A stretch of 64,000 bases of DNA from Bradyrhizobium monzae (lineage in GTDB: Bacteria; Pseudomonadota; Alphaproteobacteria; Rhizobiales; Xanthobacteraceae). Positions 54,590-64,000 of this stretch are shown one piece after another (position 1 is the first letter of the stretch; each line of letters opens with the position of its first letter). Location: NCBI RefSeq assembly GCF_021458635.1, contig NZ_JAIRDQ010000003.1:186001-250000 (forward strand). The letters are read 5' to 3'. The notes under the pieces were generated by a model. It had not been told where the DNA came from, made no database searches, and was given only the letters and a program-made list of their open reading frames with translations. A program made the position numbers and the translations under genes.

Positions 54590-55777
54590 CTAAATGATGC
54601 CGCTCTGCCGGAGTCCTGCAATCGCGGCCTTGTCGTAGCCGAGTTCCGCCAGCACGGAATCAGTGTGCTCGCCCAGCGTCGGCGGACGCGTCGCGATCTC
54701 GCCCGGCGTTTCCGACAGCCGGATGGCGGCGCGGGCAACCGGCGCCTGCTTCGGCAGGCCGGGATAATCGACATCCTGCAAAAAGCCGGCGGCGCGAATG
54801 TGCGGATGATCCAGCGCCTGCTGCGGGCTCAGCACGGGCCCGGTTGGAATCATCGCCTTGCCGAGGGTGTCGACCGCCTCCTGCGTGGTACGCTCGGCGC
54901 ACCAGCGCGCCATCCGTTCGCTGATGACGGGGCCGTTGTTGCCGCGGCTGATGTCGTCAGGAAAGCGCGGATCGTTCAGCCATTGCTCTTCCTCGCCCAT
55001 CAGCCTGGCCCAGCGCTTGAACAGCGGATGGCCGGTGACCTGGCACAGCACCCAGCCGTCCCTGGTGCGGTAGATGTCGGCGGGCGCCGCGGTCTGGCCG
55101 AGATTGCCTGATGGGACGCGGTTGACGTTGATGACGGCCTGCTCGATCAGCGTCGCATTGGTGAAGGACAGCGCGGTCGCCAGCAATGCGCCTTCGACGA
55201 TCTGCCCACGCCCGGATTTGCCGCGCTCGATCAGCGCGGCGAGCGTGCCGAACGCGCAGTGCAGCGCCGTTCCGAAATCAACCCAGTTCACCGCCGCGCG
55301 GTAAGGCGGATTGCCGGCGCCGGTCATGTAGACCGAGCCCGACATGACCTGGCCGACACCATCGAAGCCGACGCGGTCGGACCACGGCCCCGGTCCGCCG
55401 AACGCGGTTGCGGTCGTCAGGATGATGTCGGGCTTGATCGCCTTGAGTGAGTCGTAGTCCAGCTTCATGGCGCGCAGCGTCTGCGGCGGCAGATTGGCGA
55501 CGACGACATCCGCGGTCTTGACCAGCCGGCGCATCACCTCCTGCCCCTCCGGCGTCATCGGATCGAGCGTGATGCATTTCTTGTTGCGATTGACCTGGAG
55601 AAACAGCGCACCTTCGCCGCCTTCGCCGACCGGCGCCACGAAGCGATCCTCGCTGCCATCGCGCTTTTCGACGCGAATGACCTCGGCGCCGAACTCGGCC
55701 AGCAATGTCGCGCAATACGGTCCCGCGATATAGCGCCCGAAATCGAGGACACGCACGCCTTCCAGAACTCCCCCCAT
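54590..55777 (-). CDS. Class III CoA-transferase (CaiB/BaiF family)
   Basis: Formyl-CoA/carnitine CoA-transferase family enzyme, 395 residues, moving CoA between carboxylic acids. The N-terminal VLDFGRYIAGPYCATLLAEFG and the DRFVAPVGEGGEG region are typical, and the catalytic aspartate is expected near residue 165-170 (NWVDFGTALHCAFG). The ATG at 55777 has GAGG just upstream and is preferred to the in-frame ATG at 55831. Monocistronic. Substrate unknown. Confidence 0.88.
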   Translation of the reverse strand: MGGVLEGVRVLDFGRYIAGPYCATLLAEFGAEVIRVEKRDGSEDRFVAPVGEGGEGALFLQVNRNKKCITLDPMTPEGQEVMRRLVKTADVVVANLPPQTLRAMKLDYDSLKAIKPDIILTTATAFGGPGPWSDRVGFDGVGQVMSGSVYMTGAGNPPYRAAVNWVDFGTALHCAFGTLAALIERGKSGRGQIVEGALLATALSFTNATLIEQAVINVNRVPSGNLGQTAAPADIYRTRDGWVLCQVTGHPLFKRWARLMGEEEQWLNDPRFPDDISRGNNGPVISERMARWCAERTTQEAVDTLGKAMIPTGPVLSPQQALDHPHIRAAGFLQDVDYPGLPKQAPVARAAIRLSETPGEIATRPPTLGEHTDSVLAELGYDKAAIAGLRQSGII

Positions 55778-55964
55778 CGACCTCTTCTTTCGCTTGCGAT
55801 TTCCGGGCAGATTACAGGGAATGGGTACCACGGCAAGGTGCAGCGCACACGTTGCCGCGCTCTCAAGATGCTGCCCTCAAGATGTGATCATCCAACCGTT
55901 TCGGCTGGCGGAAATTCTGCTCTAGTATGGAGCTAGCAGTCCCTCCAGCGAGAAGCGCACATCC

Positions 55965-56852
55965 ATGCCGCAACAATTCGATCGATCCGCAGAAGATCTC
56001 GGCAACGCCATCCATTTCGAGCATGTCAACATCCAGGTTCCGGACCAGCGCCTCGCCACGCTGTTCTACGTCACCGGGCTCGGACTGACCCGCGATCCCT
56101 ATCTGATGGTGTCCGACACCAACATGTGGATCAATGCCGGAAGGAGCCAGTTTCATCTGCCTGATGGCAAGGCGCAGGTGCTGCGCGGCCATACCGGGCT
56201 GGTCATCGAAGGCCGCGAGGCGCTGCTGGCGCGATTGGCGTCGGTCAAAAGCAAGCTCGAAGGCACGGCCTTCGCATACGCCGAGCACAACGACTATGTC
56301 GAAGCGACCTGCCCCTGGGGCAACCGCATCCGGGTCCATGAGCCGGACGCGGCGCGCTTCGGGCGCATCACGCTCGGCATCCCCTACGTCGCGTTCGACG
56401 TGCCGGCCGGATCGGCGCAGGCGATCTGCGCCTTCTATCCGGAGATCATGGGCATGCCCGCGGCTTTGCGCAACGGCGACGGCAAGGTTGCCGCGGTGAA
56501 GACCGGCCGCGACCAGCATCTGCTGTTCCGCGAGACCGATCGGCCGCAGCCCGACTATGACGGCCACCATGTGCAGATGTACATCACCGATTTCTCCGGG
56601 CCCTACCGCAAGCTGCTGGCGCGCGATCTGGTCTCCCGCGAAGACAACCAATACCAGTACCGCTTCTGCGACATCGTCGATCTCGACAGCGGCAAGCATC
56701 TCTTCACCGTCGAACACGAGGTGCGCAGCGCGACCCATCCGATGTTCATGCGGCCGATGGTCAATCGCAATCCCGTCGTCAACAACCGCAACTATGCCTA
56801 CGGCCACGATCAGGCGTCATGGGCGATGGGGCCGGATCAGTACGAGGGATAG
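55965..56852 (+). CDS. VOC family (glyoxalase-like) protein
   Basis: Protein of 295 residues with two glyoxalase/dioxygenase-fold halves. HFEHVNIQVPDQRLATLFY begins the first and GIPYVAFDVPAGSAQAIC the second. Possible metal ligands are H24 and histidines in DGHHVQMYI. It is divergent from the CoA-transferase gene. Function undetermined. Confidence 0.78.
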   Translation: MPQQFDRSAEDLGNAIHFEHVNIQVPDQRLATLFYVTGLGLTRDPYLMVSDTNMWINAGRSQFHLPDGKAQVLRGHTGLVIEGREALLARLASVKSKLEGTAFAYAEHNDYVEATCPWGNRIRVHEPDAARFGRITLGIPYVAFDVPAGSAQAICAFYPEIMGMPAALRNGDGKVAAVKTGRDQHLLFRETDRPQPDYDGHHVQMYITDFSGPYRKLLARDLVSREDNQYQYRFCDIVDLDSGKHLFTVEHEVRSATHPMFMRPMVNRNPVVNNRNYAYGHDQASWAMGPDQYEG

Positions 56853-56917
56853 GGCTTCGCCAGCACACACCGTCTCAGCCGCCGACGAAGCGCCTTGCGT
56901 CAACGCGCCCGGAATCG

Positions 56918-57955
56918 TCAGCCCTGGTCGCCCGTTCTCACCGGCAGCGCGTCCACGCCGTGTGGCAGTGTCGACTTCGGTGCCGTGCGGGCGAGGCCGG
57001 CCAGCGCCAGCTTGCGTTTGCGTCGGGCCTGCAATTGCTGATCCGCCAACACGCCGATCAGAATCACCGTCCCCATCACCGCGAAGTTCAGGGAATTGGG
57101 GATGCCCAGGATATTCACGAGGTTCTGCAGCACCTGCAGCAGCGCAGTCCCCAACACGATACCGAGAATGGAACCCTCGCCGCCGCGGAGGCTGCACCCG
57201 CCCAGCACGGCAGCAGCAATCGCGTAGAGCTCGTAGAAATTGCCGAAGGAGCTCGGGGACACCGAGTTCGTGTAGAACACGAACAAGACCGTCGCAACTC
57301 CAGCGAGCCCACCACTGATGATATAGGCTGTTGCGATCACCATATTCGTGTTGATGCCGGAGAAGCGCGCCGCCTCCTCGTTCTTGCCGACGGCGTAAAG
57401 CCAGCGTCCGTAGACCGAGCGGTGCAGCACCACGCCGAGGACGAGCGCAAGGACGATCAGGAGGATGAAGGTGTTCGGGATACCCGCCACATGGCCGGAG
57501 GCAATGTTGCTCAGTGTCGCTGCCTCGTCGCCGTAGCCGAAGCCGCGTGTCGAGTCGGTCGTGTAGTAGCGGGCGGCGCCGCGATAGATCAGCAACCCGC
57601 ACAGCGTCACGATGAAGGGCTGCATTTTCAGCCGCGTGATCAGGACCCCCTGGATGGCCCCCAGCACCAGTCCGCCCAGCAACACAGCCAGCAGCGCCAA
57701 CGGCCAGGGAACCTGGTACGTCGTCAGGAGATCGACGAAGACGACACCGAGCAGCGCGAACATCGAGCCGAGCGAAAGGTCGATGCCGCCGGTGATGATC
57801 ACGAGCCCTTCGCCAAGCGCAAACACACCGAACAGGCCGATCAGATTGGCCAGGTTCAGCAGGTTCACCACCGACAGGAAGGCCGGATTGATCATGCCCG
57901 TGATGACGGAGATCACCACGAGCAGCAGGCCGAGGCCGAGTTCTTTCTTGATCAT
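56918..57955 (-). CDS. ABC transporter permease, ribose type (RbsC)
   Basis: Membrane subunit of a monosaccharide importer, 345 residues with about ten helices. GGIDLSLGSMFALLGV is the conserved segment of the RbsC family, and GGCSLRGGEGSILG marks the C-terminal half. The start overlaps the ATPase stop by four bases. Last gene of the operon. Confidence 0.93.
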   Translation of the reverse strand: MIKKELGLGLLLVVISVITGMINPAFLSVVNLLNLANLIGLFGVFALGEGLVIITGGIDLSLGSMFALLGVVFVDLLTTYQVPWPLALLAVLLGGLVLGAIQGVLITRLKMQPFIVTLCGLLIYRGAARYYTTDSTRGFGYGDEAATLSNIASGHVAGIPNTFILLIVLALVLGVVLHRSVYGRWLYAVGKNEEAARFSGINTNMVIATAYIISGGLAGVATVLFVFYTNSVSPSSFGNFYELYAIAAAVLGGCSLRGGEGSILGIVLGTALLQVLQNLVNILGIPNSLNFAVMGTVILIGVLADQQLQARRKRKLALAGLARTAPKSTLPHGVDALPVRTGDQG

Positions 57956-59478
57956 TGCGCAGCGGCTTCCACGGTTTCCAGCGCCTGGCCTATTGCAAGC
58001 CGCAGCACGTTATATTCGCTGAATTGCGGGCGCTCCAGCACGCCGCTGACTCTTCCCTCATGCATCACCGCGACCCGGTCGGAGACGCCGATGACCTCCT
58101 CCATGTCCGAGGAGATCATCACGATCGCGACGCCCTGGTCGGCGAGTTCGCGCATCAGCGCATAGATCTCGCTCTTGGCACCGACATCGATGCCGCGGGT
58201 CGGCTCGTCGAAGAACATCACACGCGGCTGCATGGAGAGCCACTTGCCCAACACGACTTTCTGCTGGTTGCCGCCGGAGAGGGTCACGGCCTCCATGTCG
58301 ACGCTCGGCACCTTGATGGAGAGCCGCCTGACCTGCTCCTTCGCGACATTGCGCTCGGACGCGCCGTTGACCAGCCACATCCGCGCATGATTCAGCAGGC
58401 TCGCCAGCGTCACGTTCTCGCAGATCGGCAGCTCCAGCACGAGCCCGGCTTTCTTGCGGTCCTCCGGCACCAGATAGATGCCTTGCCTGATCGCGTCCCG
58501 GGGCGATGCGACATCGACCGGCGCGTTGTCGATCCTGATCTCCCCACCCAGCACCGGGTCGATGCCGAAGGCCGCACGGGCCAGCGAAGTGCGACCAGCG
58601 CCCACCAGTCCTGCCAGTCCGAGGATCTCGCCATGCCGCACGGAAAGATCGATCTGCCGGTCGGGGAAAGCTGACGTCACGAGGCCGACGATGTCGCACC
58701 CCCCCGGCTGGGGCGGCCGTTTCGGCGGCGTATGCAGCGTTTTCAGGTCACGGCCGATCATCAGCCGGATCATTGCGGCATGGCTGAGCTGGTCTCGCGC
58801 CAGTTCTCCCACCGTGCGCCCATCGCGCAGCACCACGACACGGTCGGCGCAGGTCATGATCTCGCCGAGCCGGTGCGAGATATAGATCACTGCGATGCCG
58901 TGCGCCTTCAGATCGGCAATCACCTCGAGCAGCCGCTCGGTCTCCGAAATCGTCAGGCTCGAGGTCGGCTCGTCCATGATGATCACGCGGGCGTCGATCG
59001 AAAGCGCCTTGGCGATCTCTACCATCTGACGTTCGGCGATCGACAAATTGTCGACCAGCGTGTCAGGGCCGAAATCGGCGCCCAGCCGCTGCAGCAGCGG
59101 CGTCACGCGGGCGCGCATCTCCGCGCTGTTCACCAGCTTCAGCGGGCCGCCGACGAGCTTCTCGCGTCCGATGAAGACGTTCGCGGCGACGTCGAGATTC
59201 TCGAACAGGTTCAGTTCCTGATGCACGAAGGCGATGCCGGTCTGCGTCGCCTCGCTCACCGTCATTTCCGCGTGGTCGGTGCCGCCGATGCGGATCACGC
59301 CCGCGCTCGGCGCGATCACGCCGCCCAGCACGCGCATCAAAGTCGACTTGCCGGCGCCGTTCTCGCCGATCAGGCCCAACACCTCGCCGCGGTGCACGCG
59401 CAGGCTGACATCGTTGAGGGCCATGACCCCGGGATAGGACTTGCTGATCCCGACGAGTTCGAACAGGATTTCCGCCAT
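57952..59478 (-). CDS. ABC transporter ATP-binding protein, ribose type (RbsA)
   Basis: ATPase of 508 residues with two nucleotide-binding domains. The first has GENGAGKSTLM, LSIAERQMVEIAKAL and IIMDEPTSSLT. The second has the usual degenerate Walker A (GLVGAGRTS) and the signature LSGGNQQKVVLGKWL. It energises the importer with the permease at 56918. Confidence 0.95.
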   Translation of the reverse strand: MAEILFELVGISKSYPGVMALNDVSLRVHRGEVLGLIGENGAGKSTLMRVLGGVIAPSAGVIRIGGTDHAEMTVSEATQTGIAFVHQELNLFENLDVAANVFIGREKLVGGPLKLVNSAEMRARVTPLLQRLGADFGPDTLVDNLSIAERQMVEIAKALSIDARVIIMDEPTSSLTISETERLLEVIADLKAHGIAVIYISHRLGEIMTCADRVVVLRDGRTVGELARDQLSHAAMIRLMIGRDLKTLHTPPKRPPQPGGCDIVGLVTSAFPDRQIDLSVRHGEILGLAGLVGAGRTSLARAAFGIDPVLGGEIRIDNAPVDVASPRDAIRQGIYLVPEDRKKAGLVLELPICENVTLASLLNHARMWLVNGASERNVAKEQVRRLSIKVPSVDMEAVTLSGGNQQKVVLGKWLSMQPRVMFFDEPTRGIDVGAKSEIYALMRELADQGVAIVMISSDMEEVIGVSDRVAVMHEGRVSGVLERPQFSEYNVLRLAIGQALETVEAAAQ

Positions 59479-59556
59479 TCACTCACTTCCTCCTGCTCGA
59501 CACCCGACGGCCATGTTCGCTGTTCATGGCCGCCAGGCGTCGAAAGGCACTCAAGG

Positions 59557-60522
59557 TCACTTCTTCAGCAGATCCTTCATTTTAGCGGTGAACTCCGCGA
59601 CGTTGGTCTTGCTGATCACCTGGGTCGGCACGATCAGCTTGCTGTCAGCCGGAATCCAGGACTTGTCGCCGTTCAGCGTCTTGATGATGTTGGTGGCGGA
59701 GAGATAGCCGAATTCGAACGGCTGCTGCACCACCGTCGACTCGATCGTGCCGTCGGAAATTCCCCGCAGCGTGCGCTGATCCTCGTCGAAGCCGACGATC
59801 TTCACCTTGCCCGCCTTGCCCGCCGCCTTGACCGCGTCATAGATCAGCGGTGTCTCGTAGCTCCAAAGGCCGGACAGCAGCGCAATGTCGGGATATTTGA
59901 CGAGCACGTTCTCCATGTTCGCCTTGGCCTTGGCGGAGTCCACCTGGTCGGTGAACACGTCGACCAGCTCGATCTTGGTGCCGGCGATCGCTTCCTTGAT
60001 ACCCTGCACCCGCTCGCGGGCGTTATCCGCGTCCATCGTGCCGACGAACAGCGCTATCTTGCCGCCGTTCGGCAACGCCTTCTTGAACTCCTCGCCTGCT
60101 TGCCGGCCGGCCGCGACGTTGTCGGTACCGATATAAGCGAGACGCTTGCTCTGCGGCGCGTCGCTGTCCGTCGTGATCAAGATGGTCTGGGACGCGACCT
60201 TGTTGAGCTCTTCGGTTGCGTGCGGCGCATCGTCGACCGAGATGGAGATGCCGGCGACGCCGCGCACCAGCAGGTCGTCCAGCTCGCGGCGCTGGCCCGC
60301 GGCGGTCGCATCGTTGGTGACGATCAACTGGATATCGTATTCCGGGTGCTCCTTCTGAGCCTTCTCGAGCCCGCGGCCGGCGATGACCCAGAAATCGGCC
60401 GCGGCATTGGTCACCAGCGCGATGGTCTTCTTCTGCTGGGCCTGCGCCGCCCCCGTGGCCATCGCGAACGCAGCGGCGGTCGCGAGCAACGGCACCAGAA
60501 ATTTCTTCATTGATCCGTTCAT
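59557..60522 (-). CDS. Periplasmic sugar-binding protein, ribose/galactose type (RbsB)
   Basis: Exported binding protein of 321 residues. The signal peptide is MNGSMKKFLVPLLATAAAFA, with cleavage after AAQA, and Peripla_BP_4-type segments follow (KTIALVTNAAADFW, ISVDDAP, GFDEDQRTL). The ATG at 60522 has GGGAGG five bases upstream, which decides against the frame open from 60627. It is the first gene of the importer operon. The sugar is unknown. Confidence 0.92.
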   Translation of the reverse strand: MNGSMKKFLVPLLATAAAFAMATGAAQAQQKKTIALVTNAAADFWVIAGRGLEKAQKEHPEYDIQLIVTNDATAAGQRRELDDLLVRGVAGISISVDDAPHATEELNKVASQTILITTDSDAPQSKRLAYIGTDNVAAGRQAGEEFKKALPNGGKIALFVGTMDADNARERVQGIKEAIAGTKIELVDVFTDQVDSAKAKANMENVLVKYPDIALLSGLWSYETPLIYDAVKAAGKAGKVKIVGFDEDQRTLRGISDGTIESTVVQQPFEFGYLSATNIIKTLNGDKSWIPADSKLIVPTQVISKTNVAEFTAKMKDLLKK

Positions 60523-60672
60523 GTTTACCTCCCTTTGGTCCCCCAGATGCGGGGCTTCACAGCGCTTTCTGCGCTCTATTTTATTCACGTCGCGAAGAAA
60601 TGTTGCAGAGCAGAACATCGAAATCAAGATGTACTGATCTTTTCTTCAAGCGGAAATAGTACATGAGACATG

Positions 60673-60772
60673 ATATTAGTAAATATGGCTCGCCGTGCCG
60701 TAATCCGCGCTGTGTGTCTCTAGTTACACCGCAGCAATCGGCGCTTATTAAATTCATGCCCTGAATTAAATA
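60673..60772. promoter_or_regulatory. Candidate operator of the ROK regulator
   Basis: An AT-rich inverted repeat, TATTAAATTC (60746-60755) and GAATTAAATA (60763-60772), has one mismatch per arm and a seven-base spacer. It lies seven bases before the ROK start codon. It resembles the A/T-rich half sites of NagC/XylR-type ROK repressors. A second weaker palindrome, ATATTAGTAAATAT, is at 60673-60686 near the ABC operon side. Confidence 0.6.
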
Positions 60773-60779
60773 GGACAGC

Positions 60780-62048
60780 ATGACTGACCAGACTGAGTTA
60801 CCGAGACGAATTTCAGGCATGGCCCGTGGCTCGAACCGGGGCCGCCTGGTGGACGTCCTGCGACGCCACGGGCCATTGCCGCGTGTGGAGCTGGCCCGGA
60901 GCACGGGTCTGAGCTTCCCCGCCGTTTCCGGCCTCACGTCCAGGCTGATCGCGGAAGAGTTGCTGTGCGAGACCGAGACGGCGGCACCCTCATGGTCAGA
61001 CGAGCCCGACGAAGAGGATCCGGATGGGGTGAATGGCCGCCGCCGCGGTCGGCCGGCCACGCTGCTGACCCTGAACCCGGAGTTCGGCCGCATCATCGCG
61101 GTCTCGCTGCGCATGAACCTGATCGAGACGCTGATTGCGGATTTCAGCGGCTTCAGCCTGGCACAATCAAGACGCGAAATCGCGACGCGGGCTCTCGATG
61201 CGGCCGCGTTGTGCGAACTCGTGATCACGCAAATCAATGCGATGCTGGAGGCGACGGCCACGCCGCGCCATCGGCTGTTGGGAATAGGGATTGCTCTCCA
61301 GGGTATCGTGAACTCGGACACTGGCCGGCATCTGTGGAGCCCGGTGCTGTCCGTCACCGACATCGATCTGGCGAAGCCGGTGCGTCAGGCATTCGGCACC
61401 GAAGTCGTGATGGCGAATGACGCTGTCGCGGTTGCGCTCGCTCTCGCCGCCACGGAGCCGTCGCTGGCGCAGGGCCTCATGGCCACGATCCTGATCGGTC
61501 ACGGCGTCGGCATGGGCATCGTGGTCGATGGTGAAGCGCGTTTGGGCGCCGGCGCCGGCAGCGAGATCGGCCATACCAAGTTGGGATCGAACGGGCCGCA
61601 ATGCCGCTGCGGTCAGCGCGGCTGCATCGAGGCCCATCTCGCCGACTATGCGCTCTACCGCGACGCCCGCACCTTTCTCGACTTGCCGCCAGCGGCGTCG
61701 CAGCAACCTTCCGAGGCGCAAATGTCCCTTCTGCACGAGCGCGCACGGAGCGGCGACCCCCGTCTCGAGCACGTCTTCCAGCAGGCAGGCCGCGCGCTTG
61801 CCGAGGCTGTCGCGGCGACGATATCCGTGCTGCGCCCACACCATCTCGTCCTGGCAGGGCCCGGCCTGCAGGCATTCGACATGATGCGCCCCGCCTATGA
61901 GGAGCGGCTCGAGCAAGCGGTCTTGCCATGGCTGCTCAAGTCCACGACGATCCATCTGCGTCCAAGCGAGTCGGCAGCAATTGTCGATGGCATGATGCGA
62001 CGGACGCTGCGGGTCGTTGACCGAAACCACATGGACGCAGCAGAATAA
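60780..62048 (+). CDS. ROK family transcriptional regulator
   Basis: Sugar-responsive repressor of 422 residues. The N-terminal winged helix (about residues 18-65) contains RVELARSTGLSFPAVSGL. The ROK domain has SEIGHTKLG and the zinc motif CRCGQRGCIEAHL near residue 275. The ATG at 60780 has AGGA four bases upstream. It is divergent from the ribose-type importer, which it very likely controls, and its own promoter overlaps the palindrome. Confidence 0.9.
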   Translation: MTDQTELPRRISGMARGSNRGRLVDVLRRHGPLPRVELARSTGLSFPAVSGLTSRLIAEELLCETETAAPSWSDEPDEEDPDGVNGRRRGRPATLLTLNPEFGRIIAVSLRMNLIETLIADFSGFSLAQSRREIATRALDAAALCELVITQINAMLEATATPRHRLLGIGIALQGIVNSDTGRHLWSPVLSVTDIDLAKPVRQAFGTEVVMANDAVAVALALAATEPSLAQGLMATILIGHGVGMGIVVDGEARLGAGAGSEIGHTKLGSNGPQCRCGQRGCIEAHLADYALYRDARTFLDLPPAASQQPSEAQMSLLHERARSGDPRLEHVFQQAGRALAEAVAATISVLRPHHLVLAGPGLQAFDMMRPAYEERLEQAVLPWLLKSTTIHLRPSESAAIVDGMMRRTLRVVDRNHMDAAE

Positions 62049-62133
62049 ACAACGGAACCGGCCCCGATCATCAAGGCGATCCCGAGCGCAACGGCCTTGT
62101 TCCCAACAAGCGTCAGAACGGTGACTTCAGACT

Positions 62134-63312
62134 ATGACGACGACAGACACGCCATCCGCCATCCCCGCGACGGGATATCGTCTTCGGCTTCCCGGCCCCA
62201 CTGAAGTGCCCGAACGGGTGCGGCAGGCCACAGCACGGTTGATCGTCAACCATCGCGGTCCCGAATGCAAAACCGCGATCGGCGAGACCGAGGAGATGAT
62301 CCGTCCGGTCTTCGGCACGACAAACCGCGTCATGTTCTTCGCGAGCTCCGGAACGGGCGTCATGGAGGCGGCACTCGTCAACGTGGTCGGGCCGGGCAGC
62401 CAGATCCTCGTGATCGAGCATGGTCAGTTCGGCGAGCGCTTCACCTCGATCGCCAAGGCCATGAATATCTCGGTCGACACCGTTGCTACCGAGTGGGGCC
62501 AGGCCATCGATGTTGCCGCGGTGGAGGCTCGCCTGCGCGAGCGCAGCTACCGCGCCATCGTCGTCGTCCACAACGAGAGCTCGACCGGAATGGTGGCCGA
62601 TCTTGCGGCGCTCGGCGCGCTTGTGCGCGACCGGCCCACGCTGCTCATTGCGGACTCCGTCAGCGGCCTCGGCGGCATCGCGATGCGACAGGACGAATGG
62701 GGCGTCGATATCGTCGTCTCGGCCTCACAGAAGGCGCTGATGTGCCCGCCGGGCCTCGCACTTGCCAGCGTGAGCCCCAAGGCGTGGCGCGTGATCGAGC
62801 AGGACGAGCGACGATCGGTCTTCTTCTGGGATTTCCGCCGGGCGCTGAAATCCGTCGAGCTGAACGAGACTCCGTTCACGGCGCCGGTCAGCCTTCTCTA
62901 TGGCCTGCGTGAATCCCTGACGATGATGCACGAGGAAGGCCTCCCGAACGTGCTCGCGCGCCATCAGCAACTGTCGGGCGCGCTGCGCGCCGGCGGCGCG
63001 GCGCTCGGGCTTGCGGATTTTTGCGAGCGCGGACCGCGCTCGAGCACCGTCGTCGTCTTCAAGGTGCCTGACGGGCTCGAGGGCGGAACGATCGTGCGGC
63101 GGCTCTACGCCGATCATCGCACGGTCATCGCCGGCGCCCGCAACCGTCTCTCCGGCCGCGTCATCCGATTCGGCACGATGGGCGCCTTCAGAGCCGCAAC
63201 CATCCTGACAGACCTGCTTCATCTCGAAGACGTCTTGACCAAGCTGGGCCTCCCGGTCGAAGCTGGTGCCGGGCTCAAGGCGGCGACCGAACATCTCGCC
63301 AAAACCAAATAA
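62134..63312 (+). CDS. Class V pyridoxal-phosphate aminotransferase
   Basis: PLP enzyme of 392 residues in the alanine/serine:glyoxylate or aminoethylphosphonate:pyruvate transaminase group. The N-terminal LRLPGPTEVPERV, the cofactor glycines in FFASSGTGVMEAA, the aspartate in LLIADSVSG and the PLP lysine in SASQKALMCPPG near residue 200 are complete. It is followed after 29 bases by a Fe/aminoethylphosphonate-type binding protein, so an aminophosphonate or amino acid substrate is possible. Confidence 0.87.
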   Translation: MTTTDTPSAIPATGYRLRLPGPTEVPERVRQATARLIVNHRGPECKTAIGETEEMIRPVFGTTNRVMFFASSGTGVMEAALVNVVGPGSQILVIEHGQFGERFTSIAKAMNISVDTVATEWGQAIDVAAVEARLRERSYRAIVVVHNESSTGMVADLAALGALVRDRPTLLIADSVSGLGGIAMRQDEWGVDIVVSASQKALMCPPGLALASVSPKAWRVIEQDERRSVFFWDFRRALKSVELNETPFTAPVSLLYGLRESLTMMHEEGLPNVLARHQQLSGALRAGGAALGLADFCERGPRSSTVVVFKVPDGLEGGTIVRRLYADHRTVIAGARNRLSGRVIRFGTMGAFRAATILTDLLHLEDVLTKLGLPVEAGAGLKAATEHLAKTK

Positions 63313-63341
63313 GCAACAACAGAACCGAAAAGGCGAACACG

Positions 63342-64000
63342 ATGAGAACTCCGGCCTCGGTCCTCGCCCGCGGCGCCGCGCTGGCCATCTCGCTCCTTGC
63401 GGCCGGATCGGCCTGGGCCGAGCAGCATGTCGTGCTCTATTCGGCCAACGACGACACCGTGAACAAGCTTGTCTCCGACGGCTTCGCCAAGGCGACCGGA
63501 ATCAAGGTCGACGTGGTGTCGACGGGATCAGGGGTTCTTGTCCGCCGCATCACATCCGAGGCCGCAAATCCGCAAGGCGACGTGATCTGGGGTGTCAGCG
63601 CGACGATCCTGCGGCTGGCGAGCCCATATCTTCAGGCCTACCCGGCCAAGGGCCGCGAAGCCGTGCCGGCGCAGTTTCGCGATGCCGGGGATCTCTGGCT
63701 CGGCACCAACATCCAGGTCGTCGTGATCGGAGAGAACACCAAGGCGATCGACAAGGACAACGGGCCGAAATCCTGGGCGGATCTCCTCGATCCGAAATGG
63801 AAGGGCAAGCTTGCCTTTACCGACCCCAGCAATTCCGGATTCTCATATGCGGCCGCCACCTTGCTTCTATCGCAATGGGGAGAAGGCGACGCAGCCTGGA
63901 CCAAGATGGGCCAGCTGCTTGCGAACGCGAAGGTGCTCAATCGCTCGACGCAGGTCTTCGAAGGCGTCGGCAGCGGCGAATATCCGCTCGGCATCACGCT
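63342..64000 (+). CDS. ABC transporter substrate-binding protein, partial
   Basis: The first 219 residues of an exported binding protein, cut by the window end. The signal peptide is MRTPASVLARGAALAI and following residues, cleaved after GSAWA. HVVLYSANDD begins the mature fold of the iron(III)/2-aminoethylphosphonate (extracellular solute-binding family 1, type 2) group. AAGG lies nine bases before the ATG at 63342. It probably forms an operon with the aminotransferase and downstream permease genes outside the window. Confidence 0.85.
   Translation, partial: MRTPASVLARGAALAISLLAAGSAWAEQHVVLYSANDDTVNKLVSDGFAKATGIKVDVVSTGSGVLVRRITSEAANPQGDVIWGVSATILRLASPYLQAYPAKGREAVPAQFRDAGDLWLGTNIQVVVIGENTKAIDKDNGPKSWADLLDPKWKGKLAFTDPSNSGFSYAAATLLLSQWGEGDAAWTKMGQLLANAKVLNRSTQVFEGVGSGEYPLGIT

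Overview
The window is high-GC chromosomal DNA of an alphaproteobacterium, most probably Bradyrhizobium or a close relative (Nitrobacteraceae). This rests on codon use, the gene families present, a ROSE-type RNA thermometer ahead of an hsp20 gene, an MmgR-like small RNA, and three kinds of intergenic palindrome that I recall as common in bradyrhizobia. No database search was possible. No tRNA, rRNA, CRISPR array, insertion sequence or integrase was seen.

Layout. 0-5.5 kb: a DHA2-type MFS exporter, a membrane-anchored protein with a phospholipase A2-like motif, and a B12-binding radical SAM enzyme. 5.8-11.8 kb: a periplasmic redox block, first a two-gene molybdenum hydroxylase (IorA/IorB type), then soxF-soxX-soxY-soxZ-soxA with no soxB or soxCD. 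11.8-15 kb: a sugar ABC importer without its ATPase. 15-20 kb: an S9 peptidase, then an NCS2 permease with a biuret-hydrolase-like cysteine hydrolase. 20-29 kb: a fused indolepyruvate:ferredoxin oxidoreductase, a KSTD-like flavoprotein, an HtrA-like protease, and a GMC dehydrogenase with its small partner.

29-34 kb: a secreted nuclease-like protein, the candidate small RNA with a textbook terminator, and a cyoABCD quinol oxidase operon on the minus strand. 34-40 kb: an SDR-CMD-SDR cluster, a PQQ-type sugar dehydrogenase, a PuuD-type urate oxidase with cytochrome c tail, and a VOC protein. 40-43 kb: small uncharacterised genes, a single-domain response regulator, and a DapD that resembles the actinobacterial form rather than the usual proteobacterial one.

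43-49 kb: an MFS carrier, two M20 peptidases, an alpha/beta hydrolase and an enolase-superfamily enzyme. 49-51 kb: two tandem paralogous small proteins, the heat-shock locus, and a decayed piece of an M20 gene. 51-56 kb: a divergent Mfd-like helicase and a class III CoA-transferase. 56-64 kb: a VOC protein, a ribose-type ABC importer with a divergent ROK regulator and likely operator, a class V aminotransferase, and the start of an ABC binding-protein gene cut by the window end.

Common themes are uptake and oxidation of sugars, purine or urea-like nitrogen compounds and reduced sulfur, with electrons passing to cytochromes and a bo3-type terminal oxidase. The most unusual points are the SoxB-less sox operon whose SoxY lacks its glycine-rich carrier arm, the actinobacterial-type DapD, the PLA2-like large protein, the second Mfd-like protein with a degenerate RNA-polymerase contact region, the M20 gene fossil, and the two RNA elements.
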